64,000 nucleotides of DNA from Haloimpatiens sp. FM7315 (lineage in GTDB: Bacteria > Bacillota > Clostridia > Clostridiales > Clostridiaceae). Numbering within the stretch: the stretch's first letter is position 1; the number at the start of each line of letters is the position of its first letter. The DNA is taken from the NCBI GenBank assembly GCA_041861885.1, contig JBGVUE010000001.1, positions 360,001-424,000 of the forward strand, written 5' to 3'. Made by a program: the position numbers and the translations under genes. Positions 55,762 through 64,000 of this stretch are shown in pieces. The notes under the pieces were generated by a model that saw only the letters and a list, made by a program, of their open reading frames with translations, was not told the origin of the DNA and ran no database searches.

Positions 55762-56412
55762 TTGAGTGGAAAAAAGCTCGGTGCTGGAGAGGAAATTCTT
55801 TCATTTGAAAACAAATTAGATGAAGAAGTTGTCATGGAAGCTAAAAAAGGGAATGTTTCAGCTCAAGAATATCTTATAAATAAATACAAGAATTTTGTAA
55901 AAGCAAAATCTAAGTCATATTTTCTTATAGGAGCAGATAAGGAAGACATATATCAGGAAGGTATGATAGGTTTATATAAGGCTATAAGAGATTTTAAACC
56001 AGATAAGCTTTCCTCTTTTAAAGCTTTTGCTGAGCTATGTGTTACAAGACAGATAATTACTGCAATAAAAACAGCAACTCGTCAGAAACACATTCCATTA
56101 AATACATATGTATCTTTAAATAAGCCTATATATGATGAAGAATCTGATAGGACTTTATTAGATATATTATCTGGTATTAAGGTAACAGACCCTGAAGAGT
56201 TAGTAATTAGTAGAGAAGAAGTAAATTATATAGAAAATGAAATAGGTCAGATACTCTCAGACCTTGAAATGGAAGTACTTATGTCTTATTTAGACGGTAA
56301 ATCTTATCAAGAAATTGCCTGCGATTTAGACAGACATGCTAAGTCTATAGACAACGCACTTCAAAGGGTTAAGAGAAAACTTGAAAAATGTCTTGCTAAA
56401 GATAAAAAATAA
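55762..56412 (+). CDS. sigH: RNA polymerase sigma-H factor (Spo0H)
   Basis: A 216-residue sigma-70-family protein with region 2 (EYLINKYKNFVKAKSKSYFL, EDIYQEGMIGLYKAIRDF) and region 4 (LSDLEMEVLMSYLDGKSYQE, DRHAKSIDNALQRVKRKL). Length and position between yacP and the tRNA-tuf cluster match sigma-H, which drives entry into sporulation. TTG 55762 is chosen because GGAGGGG lies just upstream; the frame extends back without another site. Confidence 0.93.
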   Translation: MSGKKLGAGEEILSFENKLDEEVVMEAKKGNVSAQEYLINKYKNFVKAKSKSYFLIGADKEDIYQEGMIGLYKAIRDFKPDKLSSFKAFAELCVTRQIITAIKTATRQKHIPLNTYVSLNKPIYDEESDRTLLDILSGIKVTDPEELVISREEVNYIENEIGQILSDLEMEVLMSYLDGKSYQEIACDLDRHAKSIDNALQRVKRKLEKCLAKDKK

Positions 56413-56414
56413 TA

Positions 56415-56443
56415 TTGACAAAGAAATACTACAATAGTAAAAT
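56415..56443 (+). promoter_or_regulatory. Promoter of the tRNA-tuf transcript
   Basis: TTGACA (56415-56420), 17 nt, TAAAAT (56438-56443), about 44 nt before tRNA-Gly. Confidence 0.82.
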
Positions 56444-56486
56444 TAATAATTGGTATAAATAATATTGTGTTAAATATGTAGAATTA

Positions 56487-56559
56487 GCGGGAGTAGCTCA
56501 GTTGGTAGAGCACCAGCTTCCCAAGCTGGGGGTCGCGGGTTCGAGGCCCGTTTCTCGCT
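56487..56559 (+). tRNA. tRNA-Gly (CCC)
   Basis: A full cloverleaf with acceptor GCGGGAG/TTCTCGC, anticodon stem CCAGC/GCTGG and loop TTCCCAA, giving anticodon CCC. CCA is not encoded. Confidence 0.9.
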
Positions 56560-56570
56560 CTTAAATAGTT

Positions 56571-56646
56571 GCCCATATAGCTCAGTTGGTAGAGCGTCAC
56601 CTTGGTAAGGTGGAGGTCACCGGTTCAATCCCGGTTATGGGCTCCA
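56571..56646 (+). tRNA. tRNA-Thr (GGT)
   Basis: Acceptor GCCCATA/TATGGGC, anticodon loop TTGGTAA giving anticodon GGT, and encoded CCA. It is 63 nt before the tuf start and probably processed from the tuf transcript. Confidence 0.94.
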
Positions 56647-56708
56647 GGTAACATATGTATACAACACACCAGGGTAAGTTTATTTATAAATGTAAGGAGG
56701 AAGAAAAA

Positions 56709-57902
56709 ATGTCAAAAGCAAAATTTGAAAGAAGTAAGCCACACGTAAATATAGGAACAATAGGTCACGTAGACCACGGTAAGACAACATTAACAGCAGC
56801 AATAACAACAGTATTATCAAAAGCAGGAAAAGCAGAAGCAACAAAATATGACGAAATAGATAAAGCACCAGAAGAAAAAGAAAGAGGAATTACAATCAAC
56901 ACAGCACACGTAGAGTATGAAACAGACAACAGACACTATGCACACGTTGACTGCCCAGGCCATGCTGACTATGTAAAGAACATGATAACAGGAGCAGCAC
57001 AAATGGACGGAGCAATCCTAGTAGTAAGTGCAGCAGATGGTCCAATGCCACAAACAAGAGAGCATATACTACTAGCATCAAGAGTTGGAGTTAACCACAT
57101 AGTAGTATTCTTAAATAAAGCAGATATGGTAGACGATCCAGAATTACTAGAATTAGTAGAAATGGAAGTAAGAGAACTATTAAGTGAATATGGATTTGAC
57201 GGAGACGGATGTCCAATCATAACAGGATCAGCATTAGAAGCATTACAAAACCCAGAAGATGAATCAAAAACAAAATGCATATTTGAGTTAATGGATGCAG
57301 TAGATGAGTATATCCCAACACCAGAAAGAGCAACAGACAAAGACTTCTTAATGCCAATAGAAGATGTATTCACAATCACAGGAAGAGGAACAGTTGCAAC
57401 AGGAAGAGTAGAAAGAGGAATCTTACACGTAGGCGACGAAGTAGAAGTAGTTGGACTAAGTGAAGAAAAGAAAAAGACAGTAGTAACAGGAGTAGAAATG
57501 TTCAGAAAGTTACTAGATGAAGCAATGGCAGGAGATAACATCGGAGCATTATTAAGAGGAGTACAAAGAACAGAAATCGAAAGAGGTCAAGTATTAGCAA
57601 AACCAAATTCAGTACACCCACACAGCAAATTTGTAGGTCAAGTATATGTATTGAAAAAAGAAGAAGGCGGAAGACATACACCATTCTTCAACGGATACAG
57701 ACCACAATTCTACTTTAGAACAACAGACGTTACAGGATCAATAGCATTACCAGAAGGAACAGAAATGGTAGTACCAGGCGATCACATAGACATGAACGTT
57801 GAATTAATAACTCAAGTAGCAATGGAAGAAGGATTAAGATTTGCTATAAGAGAAGGCGGAAGAACAGTAGGTTCTGGAGTTGTTACTAGCATAGTTAAAT
57901 AG
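56709..57902 (+). CDS. tuf: Elongation factor Tu
   Basis: A 397-residue EF-Tu. GTPase motifs are [17 protein letters not shown] and NKADM; the effector region is [13 protein letters not shown]. Codon use is extremely biased (GTA, ACA, GCA, TTA preferred), as expected for the most abundant protein. ATG 56709 lies 8 nt after AAGGAGGAAG; the frame extends upstream into the tRNA region without meaning. Confidence 0.99.
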   Translation: MSKAKFERSKPHVNIGTIGHVDHGKTTLTAAITTVLSKAGKAEATKYDEIDKAPEEKERGITINTAHVEYETDNRHYAHVDCPGHADYVKNMITGAAQMDGAILVVSAADGPMPQTREHILLASRVGVNHIVVFLNKADMVDDPELLELVEMEVRELLSEYGFDGDGCPIITGSALEALQNPEDESKTKCIFELMDAVDEYIPTPERATDKDFLMPIEDVFTITGRGTVATGRVERGILHVGDEVEVVGLSEEKKKTVVTGVEMFRKLLDEAMAGDNIGALLRGVQRTEIERGQVLAKPNSVHPHSKFVGQVYVLKKEEGGRHTPFFNGYRPQFYFRTTDVTGSIALPEGTEMVVPGDHIDMNVELITQVAMEEGLRFAIREGGRTVGSGVVTSIVK

Positions 57903-57934
57903 TTAATATTATTAGTTAATATTAAATAGAAATT

Positions 57935-57966
57935 AAGGACTAGGCCTCTAGACCTAGTCCTTTAAA
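57935..57966 (+). terminator. Terminator after tuf
   Basis: The arms AAGGACTAGG and CCTAGTCCTT are followed by a short T tract. Confidence 0.88.
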
Positions 57967-58270
57967 AATTAATTTTGTAGGCTTTACTTAAGCAACAAAA
58001 AGCATATACTTTTTAAAAATTGGGTAAAGTATTATAAAATTACTTTATAAGAAGATATTTTAAAAAAGTCCTATGTTGACATATGCACTAAGTTGTGATA
58101 AATTAACTAGGTAGCATAAAAAGTGAAACTACACTGCAATGGAACATGATTACATTTAATAGTATATTTAGATTATGTTGCTGATTTTAGGAAATGTTTT
58201 TTAAACGTGATAACTAATATAAGTATGCGTTTTACGTTTCTATATATACGTAAATCGGGAGGTGTAAATA
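57967..58270 (+). other. Leader region of the rpmG-secE-nusG transcript
   Basis: A promoter at 58076-58104 is followed by an mRNA leader of about 160 nt with no frame and no recognised riboswitch. The DNA before the promoter is AT-rich and appears empty. Confidence 0.5.
58076..58104 (+). promoter_or_regulatory. Promoter of rpmG-secE-nusG
   Basis: TTGACA (58076-58081), 17 nt, TAAATT (58099-58104). Confidence 0.8.
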
Positions 58271-58420
58271 ATGAGAGTTAAAGTAACTTTAGCTTGTACA
58301 GAGTGCAAACAAAGAAATTACAATACAATGAAGAACAAGAAAAACAATCCAGACAGAGTAGAAATGAATAAATACTGCAAATTCTGCCATAAACATACAC
58401 TTCATAAAGAAACAAAATAG
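58271..58420 (+). CDS. rpmG: Ribosomal protein bL33
   Basis: A 49-residue protein with the zinc-binding form of L33: CTEC (residues 9-12) and CKFC (37-40). [17 protein letters not shown] is the family start. GGGAGGTG lies 9 nt before ATG. First gene of the secE-nusG cluster. Confidence 0.97.
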   Translation: MRVKVTLACTECKQRNYNTMKNKKNNPDRVEMNKYCKFCHKHTLHKETK

Positions 58421-58454
58421 TATGTTTTATTGAAATAATAAGGATGTGAATTAC

Positions 58455-58678
58455 ATGGCGAGTAATGGTGATTTAAAAGCAAAATCTCAGAGCAAAAAGG
58501 ATTAATAGGCTTTTTCGTAGATTTAAAAGCTGAATTCAAGAGATTTACTTGGCCCACAAGGAAAGACATCAAGAAAGCACTTATGGCGGTAATAACATTT
58601 TGCGTCATATATGTAATTATTGTAGGCTTATTAGATAAAGGGTTTGCAAGCCTCTTTAATTTAGTGTTCTTTAAATAA
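58455..58678 (+). CDS. secE: Protein translocase subunit SecE (frame broken in an A run)
   Basis: Restored length is 74 residues. The amphipathic helix FKRFTWPTRKDIKKA precedes a single membrane helix (ALMAVITFCVIYVIIVGLL). SecE is an essential part of the SecYEG channel, so the break at the five-A run (58495-58499) cannot be real; one A added restores the frame. Confidence 0.95.
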
Positions 58679-58686
58679 GTAAAAAA

Positions 58687-58720
58687 GGAGGTAGGGTTTG
58701 TTATCCAGACCCCTTGAATT
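58687..58720 (+). promoter_or_regulatory. Ribosome site separated from the nusG start by a hairpin
   Basis: The only Shine-Dalgarno sequence near nusG, GGAGG (58687-58691), is 29 nt before the ATG. Between them GGGTTTG (58694-58700) can pair with CAGACCC (58706-58712) around a 5-nt loop. Folding would bring the site close to the start. An in-frame stop at 58715 rules out an earlier start. Confidence 0.55.
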
Positions 58721-59241
58721 ATGCCAGAAGATGTAAAATGGTATGTAGTTCATACATATTCAGGATATGAAAACAAAGTAAAAGTAAACTTGGAAAAAAC
58801 CATTGATAATAGAGATTTACATAATTTAATACATGACATACAGGTCCCTATGGAAGAACAAGTTGAAGAAAAAGATGGAAAACAAAAATTACTTTAAGAA
58901 AAGTATTTCCGGGATATGTGTTAATAAAAATGATAATGAATGACGAATCTTGGTATGTTGTTAGAAACACAAGAGGAGTTACAGGATTTGTTGGACCAGG
59001 ATCAAAACCAGTACCTCTTACTGAAGAAGAGATTCAATCTATGGGCATAAAAGATAAACCTGTAGATATAGATTTAGAAATTGGTGAGAGCGTTGAGATT
59101 GTATCAGGTCCGCTTGAGAACTTTGTGGCTGTAATCCAAGAAATAAACTTGGAAAAAGGCACAATGAAAGGTTTAGTTAATATGTTTGGCAGGGAAACCC
59201 CTGTTGAACTTGATTTTAATCAAATTAAAAAGATAGATTAA
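58721..59241 (+). CDS. nusG: Transcription termination/antitermination protein NusG (frame broken in an A run)
   Basis: Restored length is 173 residues. The NGN domain starts WYVVHTYSGYENKVK and ends near FPGYVLIKM / TRGVTGFVG; the KOW domain is VEIVSGPLENF...NMFGRETPVELD. It contacts the RNA polymerase clamp to affect pausing. Frame is lost at the five-A run near 58885-58889; one A restores it. Confidence 0.96.
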
Positions 59242-59263
59242 TACTAATAGATGAAGTTAGTAA

Positions 59264-59290
59264 GTGGGAGGATATAATCCGATTTACCAC
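59264..59290 (+). promoter_or_regulatory. L1-type mRNA hairpin before rplK
   Basis: A 27-nt element starting GTGGGAGG and ending ACCAC. It has the same length and same ends as the element at 59756-59782 before rplA. GTGG and CCAC pair. The form resembles L1-binding sites, through which L1 represses the rplK-rplA mRNA; this is inference. Confidence 0.55.
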
Positions 59291-59310
59291 ATTATAGGAG
59301 GTGTAAATTC

Positions 59311-59735
59311 ATGGCTAAAAAAGTAGTAGGTTTAATAAAACTTCAACTTCCTGCTGGAAAAGCAAGCCCAGCACCACCAGTTGGACCAGCATTAGGACAA
59401 CACGGTGTTAATATTATGGGATTCTGTAAAGAATTTAACGCAAAGACTGCAAATCAAGCAGGACTAATAATACCAGTTGTAATAACTGTATATCAAGACA
59501 GATCATTTAGTTTCATATTAAAAACTCCACCAGCAGCAGTATTATTAAAGAAAGCGTTGGGAATTGAGAGTGGTTCTGGTGAACCAAACAAAAAGAAGTT
59601 GCAACAGTAACTAAAGCTCAACTAAGAGAAATAGCTGAAACTAAAATGCCAGATCTAAATGCAGCAACAGTAGAAACTGCTATGAGCATGATCGCAGGTA
59701 CTGCAAGAAGTATGGGCATAACTGTTGAAGAGTAA
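59311..59735 (+). CDS. rplK: Ribosomal protein uL11 (frame broken in an A run)
   Basis: Restored length is 141 residues, the usual size. The N-terminal domain has [20 protein letters not shown], and the C-terminal RNA-binding domain ends [15 protein letters not shown]. It binds the 23S GTPase centre. One A is missing in the five-A run near 59591-59595. AGGAGGTG precedes ATG by 8 nt. Confidence 0.97.
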
Positions 59736-59755
59736 TTTAATCCCTTTTTATTATA

Positions 59756-59782
59756 GTGGGAGGTAAAAACCGTTAATACCAC
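59756..59782 (+). promoter_or_regulatory. L1-type mRNA hairpin before rplA
   Basis: The second 27-nt element with ends GTGGGAGG and ACCAC, between rplK and rplA. The central sequences of the two copies differ while the ends are conserved, as expected for a functional RNA site. Confidence 0.55.
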
Positions 59783-59797
59783 GAAGGAGGAATAACA

Positions 59798-60496
59798 ATG
59801 ACAAAAATAGGTAAGAAATACCAAGAAAGTTCAAAGCTTGTAGATAGAAATGCGCTATACACAACTCAAGAAGCTTTAGATTTAGCTGTTAAAACTTCAA
59901 AAGCTAAGTTTGATGAAACTATAGAGCTAGCTGTAAGACTTGGAGTAGATCCAAGACATGCAGATCAACAAGTAAGAGGAGCAATAGTGCTTCCAAATGG
60001 AACAGGAAAATCAGTAAAAGTTTTAGTTTTCGCTAAAGGCGACAAAGCTAAAGAAGCTGAAGAAGCAGGCGCTGATTATGTAGGAGCTGAAGAATTAGCT
60101 CAAAAAATCCAAAGTGAAAACTGGTTTGATTTTGACGTAGTTGTTGCAACACCAGATATGATGGGCGTTGTTGGTAGATTAGGAAGAATTCTTGGACCTA
60201 AAGGTTTAATGCCTAACCCAAAATCAGGAACTGTAACATTTGATGTTTCAAAAGCATTAAATGAAATTAAAGCAGGTAAAGTTGAATATAGAGTTGACAA
60301 AACTTCTATAATTCACGTTTCAATTGGTAAAGCATCTTTTGGTGTTGAAAAATTATTAGAAAACTTCCACGTTTTAATGGAAGCTATAATAAAAGCAAAA
60401 CCAGCTGCATTAAAAGGACAATATGTTAAATCAGTTTCTTTATCAAGCACAATGGGACCTGGAGTAAAAGTTAATCCAGTTAAAGTCTTAGATTAA
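59798..60496 (+). CDS. rplA: Ribosomal protein uL1
   Basis: A 232-residue L1 with the signature [20 protein letters not shown] and the N-terminal [19 protein letters not shown]. It binds 23S helix 76-78 at the L1 stalk and usually represses its own mRNA. GAAGGAGG lies 8 nt before ATG. No break in this gene. Confidence 0.98.
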   Translation: MTKIGKKYQESSKLVDRNALYTTQEALDLAVKTSKAKFDETIELAVRLGVDPRHADQQVRGAIVLPNGTGKSVKVLVFAKGDKAKEAEEAGADYVGAEELAQKIQSENWFDFDVVVATPDMMGVVGRLGRILGPKGLMPNPKSGTVTFDVSKALNEIKAGKVEYRVDKTSIIHVSIGKASFGVEKLLENFHVLMEAIIKAKPAALKGQYVKSVSLSSTMGPGVKVNPVKVLD

Positions 60497-60503
60497 TTTT
60501 GGC

Positions 60504-60532
60504 TTGACATAGAAAATTAGTAGTGATATAAT
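60504..60532 (+). promoter_or_regulatory. Promoter of rplJ-rplL
   Basis: TTGACA (60504-60509), 17 nt, TATAAT (60527-60532): both boxes match consensus. Confidence 0.92.
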
Positions 60533-60564
60533 AATAAAGTCTTTTAATTGAATATGTAATAATT

Positions 60565-60649
60565 CCGCAGACAGTAGGTGCAATAGCATAACGGTTAACA
60601 ACCTACCGAGGATTCCGATATATGATATATGGTCTCTTCGTGTTTGCGG
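60565..60649 (+). ncRNA. L10 leader (ribosomal protein L10-L12 autoregulatory element)
   Basis: The segment is closed by CCGCAGACA and TGTTTGCGG, contains the hairpin arm AGTAGGTG / CAACCTACC, and lies between the rplJ promoter and start codon. This is the L10-leader fold to which the L10(L12)4 complex binds to repress translation. Confidence 0.85.
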
Positions 60650-60697
60650 AGGGACTTTAATTTTATATACAGTTTATACTGTAAGGAGGTGGACTCT

Positions 60698-61197
60698 GTG
60701 AGCAACAATAGACAAATGAAAGAAGCAAAAGTTCAGGAAATAAAAGAAAAACTTGAAAAAGCTGAAGGTGTTATCCTTGCAAAATATCAAGGATTGACAG
60801 TTGAAGAAGATACAGAATTGAGAAAGAAATTAAGAGAAGCTGGTGTTGAGTATAAAGTTTACAAAAACACATTAACTAGCATTGCTGCTAAAGAATTGGG
60901 TTTTGAAGGTATAGTTGAACATTTAAATGGACCTATATCAATAGCTTTTGGATACGAAGATCCAACTGCTCCAGCAAGAGTATTAAATGATTTCTCTAAA
61001 GCACATAAGAAATTAGAACTTAGAGCAGGAATAGTTCAAGGTGAGATATATGATGAGGAGAAGATAAAGCAACTTGCATCAATCCCATCAAAAGAAGTTT
61101 TACTTGCAAAACTTCTTGGAAGCTTCAAAGCTCCATTATCAAATCTTGCATACTTATTGAATGCTGTTAAAGAAAAAAAGAATCAGAACAAGCGTAG
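60698..61197 (+). CDS. rplJ: Ribosomal protein uL10 (frame broken near 3' end)
   Basis: Restored length is 166 residues. The N-terminal rRNA-binding domain contains [20 protein letters not shown] and YKVYKNTL; the C-terminal helix that carries L7/L12 dimers ends [18 protein letters not shown]. Start GTG 60698 follows AAGGAGGTGG. One A is missing in the seven-A run near 61173-61179; without it the frame would run past the true TAG (61195-61197) into the rplL ribosome site. Confidence 0.96.
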
Positions 61198-61247
61198 TAA
61201 CGCGATGAATTATAATAATTCAAGAAAATTTGGAGGTGCATTTTAAA

Positions 61248-61613
61248 ATGACAAGAGAAGAAATAATTCAAGCTATAAAAGAAATGTCAGTATTAGAGTT
61301 AAACGAACTAGTAAAAGCATGTGAAGAAGAATTTGGAGTAAGCGCAGCAGCTCCTGTAGCCGCTGCTGGAGCAGCTGGAGCATCAGCTGCAGCAGAAGAA
61401 AAAACTGAATTTGATGTTGTATTAGCAAGTGCTGGTGCACAAAAAATAAAAGTTATAAAAGCAGTTAGAGAATTAACTGGTCTTGGCTTAAAAGAAGCTA
61501 AAGAAATAGTTGACGGAGCTCCTAAAACATTAAAAGAAGCTGTAGCTAAAGATGAAGCAGAAAACATGAAAGCTAAGTTAGAAGAAGTTGGAGCAACAGT
61601 TGAAATAAAATAA
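61248..61613 (+). CDS. rplL: Ribosomal protein bL12
   Basis: A 121-residue L7/L12. N-terminal dimerisation domain, Ala/Gly-rich hinge ([19 protein letters not shown]) and C-terminal factor-binding domain ([20 protein letters not shown]). TGGAGGTG is 9 nt before ATG 61248. Confidence 0.98.
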   Translation: MTREEIIQAIKEMSVLELNELVKACEEEFGVSAAAPVAAAGAAGASAAAEEKTEFDVVLASAGAQKIKVIKAVRELTGLGLKEAKEIVDGAPKTLKEAVAKDEAENMKAKLEEVGATVEIK

Positions 61614-61629
61614 TAACTGTCACTTGTAG

Positions 61630-61660
61630 AAAAGGCACTTATTTAAGTGCCTTTTTTTAT
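61630..61660 (+). terminator. Terminator/attenuator after rplL
   Basis: AAAAGGCACTT and AAGTGCCTTTT form a tight hairpin with a T7 tail. A separate promoter for rpoB follows. Confidence 0.92.
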
Positions 61661-61995
61661 CTTTAATTATAAATAAAATAGGTTATTTTGATTTTTTATT
61701 ATACAATATAGGTTTTAATGATTTTTAAATATAACTTATAAAATTTTCATTAATTAAATGCAAAAAGTGAAACTAAAATATACTTGTAACTGATAAAGTA
61801 CTATATTTATAGTATTGACATCAGTGTCTATTTATGATATCATATCTAAATGCATTGATATTTATAGAAAATGAAAAATTATAAGTATTATAAATAATGT
61901 TTTGGTTATACTATTTAGATGGTAAAGTTTTAATCCATTAACATTAATAAATGGATGTTAATGGTTATTTTAGTATATACAAGGGGTGAAATTTA
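61661..61995 (+). promoter_or_regulatory. rpoB upstream region with promoter and leader hairpin
   Basis: About 335 nt without a gene. A promoter TTGACA (61815-61820), 17 nt, TATCAT (61838-61843) gives a leader of about 145 nt. In the leader CCATTAACAT (61935-61944) pairs with ATGTTAATGG (61955-61964), a 10-bp hairpin 31 nt before the start codon and without a T tract. This may modulate translation. Confidence 0.7.
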
Positions 61996-64000
61996 ATGGT
62001 ACATCCTATCCAGGTTGGTAAAAGAACAAGAATGAGCTTTTCAAAAGTTAAAGAAGTAGCAGAAATACCAAATCTAATTGAGATTCAATTAGATTCCTAC
62101 AAATGGTTCTTAGATGACGGACTTCAAGAGGTTTTTGACGACATAAATCCAATCCAAGACTACACTGGTAATCTTGTTCTAGAGTTTGTAGGTTACAAAC
62201 TAGATCTAGATAATATTAAATATGATGTAGAAGAATGTAAGGAAAGAGATACTACATATTCAGCACCACTAAAAGTTAAAATTAGATTATTTAATAAAGA
62301 AACCGGTGAAGTTAAAGAACAAGAAGTTTTCATGGGAGATTTTCCTTTAATGACGGAACAGGGCACTTTTGTTATTAATGGAGCGGAAAGAGTTATAGTA
62401 AGCCAGCTGGTTAGATCACCAGGGGTATACTATGCTTATACAGTTGACAAAACAGGTAAAAAATTGTTTTCATCAACTGTTATACCAAATAGAGGTGCAT
62501 GGTTAGAGTATGAAACAGACTCTAATGATGTAATATATGTAAGAATAGACAAAACAAGAAAATTACCAATAACTATTCTTGCTAGAGCTATGGGTTGTGG
62601 CTCAGATTTACAGCTAACTGAGTTTTTTGGAGATGAGGAAAGACTAAAAGCTAGCATAGAAAAAGACAATACTAAAAACACAGAGGAAGCTTTATTAGAG
62701 ATATATAAGAGATTAAGACCAGGTGAACCACCTACTGTCGAAAGTGCTATGTCCCTTATAGATTCTTTATTTTTTGATGCCAAGAGATATGACTTATCTA
62801 AAGTTGGTAGATACAAATTTAATAAGAAACTTTCTCTAAATTTAAGAATAGCAAATCAAATTGCCGCTGAAGATATTGTTGACCCAAATACTGGGGAAAT
62901 AATAGTTGAAAGTGGAGAGAAAATCGAAAGAGATGTTGCGAAAAACATTCAAAATTTAGGTATAAATGTTGTTAATATTAAAGTAGAAGATAAGGTTATT
63001 AGAGTTATAGGAAATAATTTTGTAGATATAAAGGAACATGTACATTTTAATATAGATGAATTAAACATTAGAGAACTTGTACATTATCCTACATTGAAGC
63101 AAATATTAGAAGCTTATACTGATGAAGCTACTATTAAAGCGGAAATAAAGAAAAATATGTCAAAATTAATTCCAAAGCACATAACAAAAGATGATATGTT
63201 TGCTACTATAAGCTATGAAATTGGTTTAGCTTATGGAATTGGAAACGTTGATGATATTGACCATTTAGGTAATAGAAGATTAAGATCTGTTGGAGAACTT
63301 CTACAGAACCAATTTAGAATCGGTTTATCTAGAATGGAAAGAGTAGTAAAAGAGAGAATGACAATTCAAGATCAAGAAGTCATAACTCCACAGGCGTTAA
63401 TAAATATAAGACCAGTTGCAGCAGCAATAAAAGAGTTCTTTGGAAGCTCACAGCTTTCTCAGTTCATGGATCAAACAAATCCATTATCAGAACTTACACA
63501 TAAGAGAAGGTTATCTGCTTTAGGACCTGGTGGTTTGTCAAGAGAAAGAGCGGGATTTGAAGTCAGAGACGTTCACTATTCTCATTACGGCAGAATGTGT
63601 CCAATTGAGACACCTGAAGGACCTAACATAGGACTAATAAACTCTCTTGCATCTTATGCAAGGGTTAATGAATATGGATTTATTGAAACACCATATAACG
63701 TTGTAGATAAAAAAGCTGGAAGAGTTACTAATGATATAAGATATTTTACAGCAGATGAAGAAGACGGATTTTTGGTTGCACAGGCTAATGAGCCAGTTGA
63801 TGAGGAAGGATACTTTGTTGGGGATAAGATAACTGTAAGATACAAAGAAGATGTTATGATTGTATCTAGACATGATGTAGATTTAGTTGACATATCACCA
63901 AGACAAATTGTATCAGTAGCTACAGCTATGATACCTTTCCTTGAAAATGATGACGCCAGCCGTGCACTTATGGGATCAAATATGCAACGTCAGGCAGTAC
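61996..64000 (+). CDS. rpoB: RNA polymerase beta subunit (cut by window end)
   Basis: The first 668 codons of rpoB run without a break to the window end. The start [18 protein letters not shown] follows AAGGGGTG. Conserved regions include [13 protein letters not shown], and the rifampicin pocket [20 protein letters not shown], then [13 protein letters not shown]. The pocket residues equivalent to E. coli D516, H526 and S531 are wild-type, so no resistance change is seen there. Confidence 0.98.
   Translation, partial: MVHPIQVGKRTRMSFSKVKEVAEIPNLIEIQLDSYKWFLDDGLQEVFDDINPIQDYTGNLVLEFVGYKLDLDNIKYDVEECKERDTTYSAPLKVKIRLFNKETGEVKEQEVFMGDFPLMTEQGTFVINGAERVIVSQLVRSPGVYYAYTVDKTGKKLFSSTVIPNRGAWLEYETDSNDVIYVRIDKTRKLPITILARAMGCGSDLQLTEFFGDEERLKASIEKDNTKNTEEALLEIYKRLRPGEPPTVESAMSLIDSLFFDAKRYDLSKVGRYKFNKKLSLNLRIANQIAAEDIVDPNTGEIIVESGEKIERDVAKNIQNLGINVVNIKVEDKVIRVIGNNFVDIKEHVHFNIDELNIRELVHYPTLKQILEAYTDEATIKAEIKKNMSKLIPKHITKDDMFATISYEIGLAYGIGNVDDIDHLGNRRLRSVGELLQNQFRIGLSRMERVVKERMTIQDQEVITPQALINIRPVAAAIKEFFGSSQLSQFMDQTNPLSELTHKRRLSALGPGGLSRERAGFEVRDVHYSHYGRMCPIETPEGPNIGLINSLASYARVNEYGFIETPYNVVDKKAGRVTNDIRYFTADEEDGFLVAQANEPVDEEGYFVGDKITVRYKEDVMIVSRHDVDLVDISPRQIVSVATAMIPFLENDDASRALMGSNMQRQAV

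Noticed and set aside
56680..57684. Several long minus-strand frames inside tuf
   Set aside because: They are a by-product of the strong codon bias of tuf; the low-complexity translations (Leu/Cys/Phe-rich) match no protein.
63400..63620. Possible rifampicin-resistance substitutions in rpoB
   Set aside because: The pocket residues are wild-type by comparison with E. coli numbering.

Overview
The window is AT-rich, clostridial chromosomal DNA. Strong Shine-Dalgarno sites, a proS T-box, the order ctsR-mcsA-mcsB-clpC-radA-disA-yacL-ispD-proS-cysS-mrnC-thyX-rlmB-yacP-sigH-tuf-rpmG-secE-nusG-rplKAJL-rpoB, and the 16S sequence all point to Clostridium sensu stricto. An interrupted cholesterol-dependent cytolysin gene (perfringolysin family) suggests a toxigenic lineage; I do not assign a species.

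Layout. (1) 1-1820: the 3' half of a 23S rRNA, 5S, tRNA-Met/Ile2 (CAT) and tRNA-Ala. (2) 2.0-25.7 kb: an accessory region between two rRNA operons in the same orientation. It holds a kdgT/SDR pair with a divergent CdaR-type regulator, two MATE exporters, the cytolysin, xth, an arsenate-reductase-like gene, a two-gene ATPase + TOPRIM cassette that looks like phage defence, an ECF sigma factor with a membrane DUF4179 partner, a DUF5694 protein, acetyltransferases, a two-component system next to a BcrA/LanF-type ABC transporter, a GrpB protein, a DUF2804 protein and gene fragments. (3) 26.1-31.5 kb: a complete 16S-23S-5S operon with two tRNA-Asn genes. (4) 31.7-64.0 kb: core genes. These cover an EF-G paralogue, an M24 peptidase, an ABC exporter, the CtsR-controlled Clp operon, RadA/DisA, isoprenoid and tRNA-charging genes (two tandem prolyl-tRNA synthetases behind one T-box), RNA processing, SigH, tuf and the secE-nusG-rplKAJL-rpoB cluster, with an L10 leader and two L1-like hairpins.

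An important property of the data is that about 25 reading-frame breaks fall in homopolymer runs, nearly all explained by one missing A or T. They hit genes that cannot be lost (secE, nusG, rplK, rplJ, ispD, cysS, proS). I read them as sequencing or consensus errors and annotate those genes across the break. The cytolysin differs: besides a G-run frameshift it has an in-frame TAA where relatives have a glutamine codon, so it may be truly inactive.

How the parts work together: the core half runs as translation and transcription machinery with protein quality control (CtsR/McsAB/ClpC) and DNA-integrity signalling (RadA/DisA). The accessory half is largely about envelope stress, export, toxin and defence. 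The best candidate for a little-described system is the ATPase-TOPRIM cassette at 11074-13166.
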